Shown: piece by piece, positions 6,007 to 9,084 of the stretch | Layout of the letters: every line of letters starts with the position of its first letter | Position numbering within the stretch: position 1 is the stretch's first letter | NCBI GenBank assembly: GCA_031371425.1 | Contig: JANMJO010000239.1 | Location: 1-9,084, forward strand | Source of the DNA: JAFMIX01 sp031371425 | GTDB taxonomy: Bacteria > Verrucomicrobiota > Verrucomicrobiia > Limisphaerales > JAFMIX01 | Length of the DNA stretch: 9,084 bases | Direction of reading: 5' to 3' | Program-made: the position numbers and the translations under genes | The notes under the pieces: model-generated | What the model was told of the DNA's origin: nothing | Database searches by the model: none | The model's input: only the letters and a program-made list of their open reading frames with translations

Positions 6007-9000
6007 TTATTTGTTCAAAACTTCGTCTAGATTCATCAGTTCATTCGCAACCATCGTGTAAGCGGCAAGCGTGGGCACATCGAACTTCGCGTCCGGCTTC
6101 GAGTCGCCGATGGCCAGCAATTCCGCCGCTGCTTTCGGTTCGGCCTGGTAGTGGGCGAGCAAATCACTCGCGTTCGCCGCGATGATTTTCTTTTCCGTCG
6201 CCGTGAGTTTTCGCGCCAGCAGCCGTTCCGCCATGAAATCCAGCCGGTCGGTCTTGTTCGCCAAACTTTCCTGCGCCAGATGCCGGGCGGCTTCGACGAA
6301 CTGCGGGTCGTTGAGCGTCACGAGCGCCTGCAACGGCGTGTCCGTGCGCTCGCGGCGCACGGTGCAAAGTTCGCGTGACGGCGCATTAAAGATTTCCATC
6401 GAGGCCGGCGGCGACTGCCGTTTCCAGAACGTATAGAGACTGCGCCGATACAGGTTTTCGCCCGTGTCCTGCACATATTTCCGCGTGTTCCCTTCCGGCA
6501 GACCCACCGTGTCCCAGATGCCCGGCGGCTGATACGGGCGCGTGCTCGCCCCGCCGATTTTTTCCACGAGCAGTCCGCTCACCGATAGTGCGTAGTCGCG
6601 GATCATCTCCGCGTCCATGCGGAAACGCGGCCCGCGCGCCAGCAGCCGGTTCTCCGGGTCGCGCTCAATCTTTTTCGGCGATGCCACCGCCGACTGCCGA
6701 TAGGTCGCGGACATGACCATCAATTTGAAAATCTGTTTCACGTCCCAGTTGTGCTCGCGGAAATCCACCGCCAGCCAGTCGAGCAGCTCCGGATGCGACG
6801 GCTGTTCGCCCGCCACGCCGAAGTCGCCCGCCGTTTTAACAAGGCCGACGCCAAACAACTCCTGCCAGCAGCGGTTCACCGTGACGCGAGCCGTGAGTGA
6901 ATTTTCCGGGCGCAGCAGCCACTGCGCGAAACCGAGCCGGTTGCGCGGTGCATCAGCGGGCATCGGCGGCAGAAAGCCGGGCGTGTTGGCGGTCACCTTG
7001 TCGCGCCGCTGGTCGTAAGCGCCCCGGAACAGCACGTAAGCCTCCGGCGCGTTGGTGCGCTCGTGCATCACATACGCCACCGTCCCACGCATGCGGATTT
7101 GCGCCTCCTCTTTTTTCAGGCCGTCGAGCGCCGCGAGAAGTCCCAGATAAACACCATCCGGCTTGTTCAGCCAGAGCGAAAAAAGTTCTTCCGTCTGATT
7201 GGTCGTGCGCTCCGGCTTGACCGCGAGCCAGTGCATACGCGGCAGGACCATCAACTCCTTCACCTCCGCCGGCTTGAGTTCGCGCGCGAAGATTTTCAAA
7301 TCCTGCAACCCCGCGTGTGCCACCACCGAACCCGTGTCGCGCTGGCCCAGCTTGAACGGAGCGTCGGTGCGAACGGAATCTTTCAGCGAGTTGTTCGGCA
7401 CAGTCACTTCCTGCACCTCGCCGTTAATATAGATTTTAACGCCGGTGTCTTTGGATGAGCCATCGTAAGTGACCGCCACATGATTCCAGCGGTCTTCAGT
7501 CAGGTCTTTTTTGGCGATGACTTTCAGCGTGTTGTCCGGCCAGTCGTGAACCAGATGCACGGCTGGCCGGCCACCATCGAGGAACAAATCCCAGCCGCGA
7601 TATTTCGAGTCCTTGTCCGCCATGCGCGCAAACAACGCGCCGGTGACGGTGTCCTGCATATACACCCAGACCGCGTAGCTGAAGGCGTTGGTGCGTTCAA
7701 AATCCCCCACGTCCGCAAACGCCGGCGCGTTCGAGCCGCTGCTGGTGTAGGCCTTTTCGGCAATCGCGCCATCCTGCCAATTCGTGTTCGCACCGAGTGC
7801 GGCCAGTTGATTCGAGCCGCCTGATTCAAAGTGAAGTTGTTCGCCAGCGCCTTCATCCAGCGGCGCGGCGAAAACCAGTTTCGCCAACGTCGGCTCGCTG
7901 AAAACGACCGGAGGTGACGGCTGCGCCAGCCAGTTCGTGAAATCGCCTCGCGCCGAGGTTTTCAGCGTCGTGATTTTTTGTTCGGCAGCAGAAAGTTCAT
8001 CGCCAATTTTTTCCCAACGCGCGGCGTCCTTCGCTTTTGGGATGACCATTACCGGCGGCGTGGCCTTGGTATTGCCGTCCATCGCTTTCTGCGTGGTGTT
8101 GTTGAAAAATGCGGAGAGCGCGTAAAAATCCCTCTGTGTGGTCGGATCGTATTTGTGGTCGTGGCAGACCGCGCAGCCGGTCGTGAGGCCGAGCCAGGTC
8201 TGTGAGGTTGTTTCCGTGCGATCGCGCGTATAAGTCACCAGCACTTCGTCATCAATCGAACCGCCCTCATTCGATGTGACGTTGCAACGGTTGAAGCCGC
8301 TGCCGATTTTTTGGTCGCGCGTCGCGTTCGGCAGCAAATCGCCCGCGAGATTTTCGATGGTGAATTGATCGAACGGCATGTTCGCGTTGAAGGCGTTGAT
8401 GACCCAGTCGCGATACGTCCACATCTCGCGGAAATTGTCGAAGTGAACGCCATGCGTGTCGCCATAGCGGGCTACATCCAGCCAGTAGCGGGCGCGGTGC
8501 TCGCCCCATTGCGGCGACGCGATCAGATGGTCCACCAACCGTTCGTAGGCGTCCGGCGACGGGTCGTTCACGAACACCTCGACAGCTTCCGGCGTTGGCG
8601 GCAGGCCGGTCAAATCCAGCGACACGCGGCGGATCAGCGTGCGCTTGTCTGTTTCAGAATTGGGTTTCAGTTTTTCCGACTCCAACCGAGCGAGAATGAA
8701 ATCATCAATCGGATTATTGACCCACTTTTGATTCTTCACCTTCGGCAGCGGCGCTTTCACTGGCGGGACGAACGCCCAATGCGGCTCGTATTTCGCGCCG
8801 GACTTGATCCATTTTTTCAGCAGCTCCATTTGCGCCGGCTTCAAGACCTTGTTCACCTTGGCGGGCGGCATCTGGTCATCGTCTGTGGCGAAAACCCGGC
8901 GAATCACTTCACTTTTATCCGGCTGGCCGGGTATGATTGCCACCATGCCGTCATCGAGCTTGTTCGTGGTGGCTTCAAAATAATCCAGCCGCAGCCCGGC

Positions 9001-9084
9001 CTTGCGCGTCGCCGAATCCGTGCCGTGGCACGGAAAACAATTCTCCGATAGAATCGGGCGGATATCGCGATTGTAAGTCAGCGC
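6007..9084 (-). CDS. PSD1-type protein: planctomycete cytochrome c, DUF1549, LamG and DUF1553 domains (N-terminus outside window)
   Basis: The frame is open through the right edge; 1025 residues are visible (numbered from the edge). The first residues, NRDIRPILSENCFPCHG, carry the c-type heme motif CFPCH (16-20) of the planctomycete cytochrome C domain. QMPP near 71-74 holds a candidate axial methionine. The ATG at 8946 is therefore internal, and a signal peptide is expected just outside. DUF1549 covers about 126-330 and includes a second CxxCH, GCAVCHDHKYDP (heme-binding motif from 304). A charged, probably coiled-coil segment lies at 357-377. A LamG/concanavalin A-like domain spans about 400-612, with FSYAVWVYM (468-476) and WNHVAVTYDG (from 533). 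DUF1553 runs from about 715 to 985. The protein is probably an exported, heme-containing envelope protein that may bind glycans through LamG. A role in polysaccharide degradation has been suggested for such families but is unproven. It is the upstream visible gene of the operon; its stop lies 3 bases before the DUF1501 start. Confidence 0.95.
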   Translation of the reverse strand, partial: ALTYNRDIRPILSENCFPCHGTDSATRKAGLRLDYFEATTNKLDDGMVAIIPGQPDKSEVIRRVFATDDDQMPPAKVNKVLKPAQMELLKKWIKSGAKYEPHWAFVPPVKAPLPKVKNQKWVNNPIDDFILARLESEKLKPNSETDKRTLIRRVSLDLTGLPPTPEAVEVFVNDPSPDAYERLVDHLIASPQWGEHRARYWLDVARYGDTHGVHFDNFREMWTYRDWVINAFNANMPFDQFTIENLAGDLLPNATRDQKIGSGFNRCNVTSNEGGSIDDEVLVTYTRDRTETTSQTWLGLTTGCAVCHDHKYDPTTQRDFYALSAFFNNTTQKAMDGNTKATPPVMVIPKAKDAARWEKIGDELSAAEQKITTLKTSARGDFTNWLAQPSPPVVFSEPTLAKLVFAAPLDEGAGEQLHFESGGSNQLAALGANTNWQDGAIAEKAYTSSGSNAPAFADVGDFERTNAFSYAVWVYMQDTVTGALFARMADKDSKYRGWDLFLDGGRPAVHLVHDWPDNTLKVIAKKDLTEDRWNHVAVTYDGSSKDTGVKIYINGEVQEVTVPNNSLKDSVRTDAPFKLGQRDTGSVVAHAGLQDLKIFARELKPAEVKELMVLPRMHWLAVKPERTTNQTEELFSLWLNKPDGVYLGLLAALDGLKKEEAQIRMRGTVAYVMHERTNAPEAYVLFRGAYDQRRDKVTANTPGFLPPMPADAPRNRLGFAQWLLRPENSLTARVTVNRCWQELFGVGLVKTAGDFGVAGEQPSHPELLDWLAVDFREHNWDVKQIFKLMVMSATYRQSAVASPKKIERDPENRLLARGPRFRMDAEMIRDYALSVSGLLVEKIGGASTRPYQPPGIWDTVGLPEGNTRKYVQDTGENLYRRSLYTFWKRQSPPASMEIFNAPSRELCTVRRERTDTPLQALVTLNDPQFVEAARHLAQESLANKTDRLDFMAERLLARKLTATEKKIIAANASDLLAHYQAEPKAAAELLAIGDSKPDAKFDVPTLAAYTMVANELMNLDEVLNK

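Noticed and set aside
4591..6030. Long + strand open frame (479 codons) over the DUF1501 gene
   Set aside because: It mirrors the DUF1501 gene in antisense, is rich in R, H, V and A, and has no domain signature; DUF1501 motifs on the minus strand are unambiguous.
8311..9051. + strand open frame (246 codons) over the cytochrome/DUF1549 region
   Set aside because: It is a shadow of the minus-strand gene, which carries clear heme and DUF1549 motifs here.

Overview
The window looks like chromosomal DNA from a free-living member of the Planctomycetota-Verrucomicrobiota-Chlamydiota superphylum, most likely a Verrucomicrobiota of the Pedosphaera/Limisphaerales type. This is inferred from gene content: a PSD1-type protein (planctomycete cytochrome c, DUF1549, LamG and DUF1553 domains), a DUF1501 protein beside it, several Tat-exported proteins, and a Tat-exported Gfo/Idh/MocA oxidoreductase. 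No rRNA, tRNA, mobile element or CRISPR array is visible, so the assignment rests on protein families alone.

Layout. The left edge (about 1-323, +) holds the C-terminal part of a thioredoxin-like/TlpA-type redoxin with an intact WCGPC motif. It is closed by a strong intrinsic terminator with a UUCG tetraloop (343-378). A gene-free leader (379-615) with short direct repeats follows. A two-gene + strand operon comes next: a Tat/lipobox Gfo/Idh/MocA oxidoreductase (616-1944) and, 28 bases later, a 12-helix MFS transporter with POT-like sequence features (1973-3418). This pair suggests oxidation of a sugar or cyclitol-like compound at the cell envelope coupled to uptake of a product, but the substrate cannot be read from the sequence.

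The right two thirds is a minus-strand operon converging on the first one. In transcription order it contains: a very large cytochrome c/DUF1549/LamG/DUF1553 protein (6007 to beyond 9084, N-terminus outside the window), a Tat-exported DUF1501 protein 3 bases downstream (4504-6003), and a Tat-exported NHL-repeat beta-propeller 36 bases further on (3427-4467). The two operons meet tail to tail with only 8 bases between their stop codons, and both stop codons lie in one short perfect inverted repeat.

Most interesting point. The NHL propeller aligns by eye with peptidyl-alpha-hydroxyglycine alpha-amidating lyase (PAL). It keeps equivalents of the three zinc-binding histidines, the active-site tyrosine and one active-site arginine at near-family spacing, but appears to lack the other arginine. 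PSD1 and DUF1501 genes are commonly adjacent in this superphylum and have no settled biochemical function. A PAL-like lyase as third member of the cassette suggests a testable extracytoplasmic redox, hydrolase and lyase pathway. None of the four start codons inside the window has a recognisable Shine-Dalgarno sequence.
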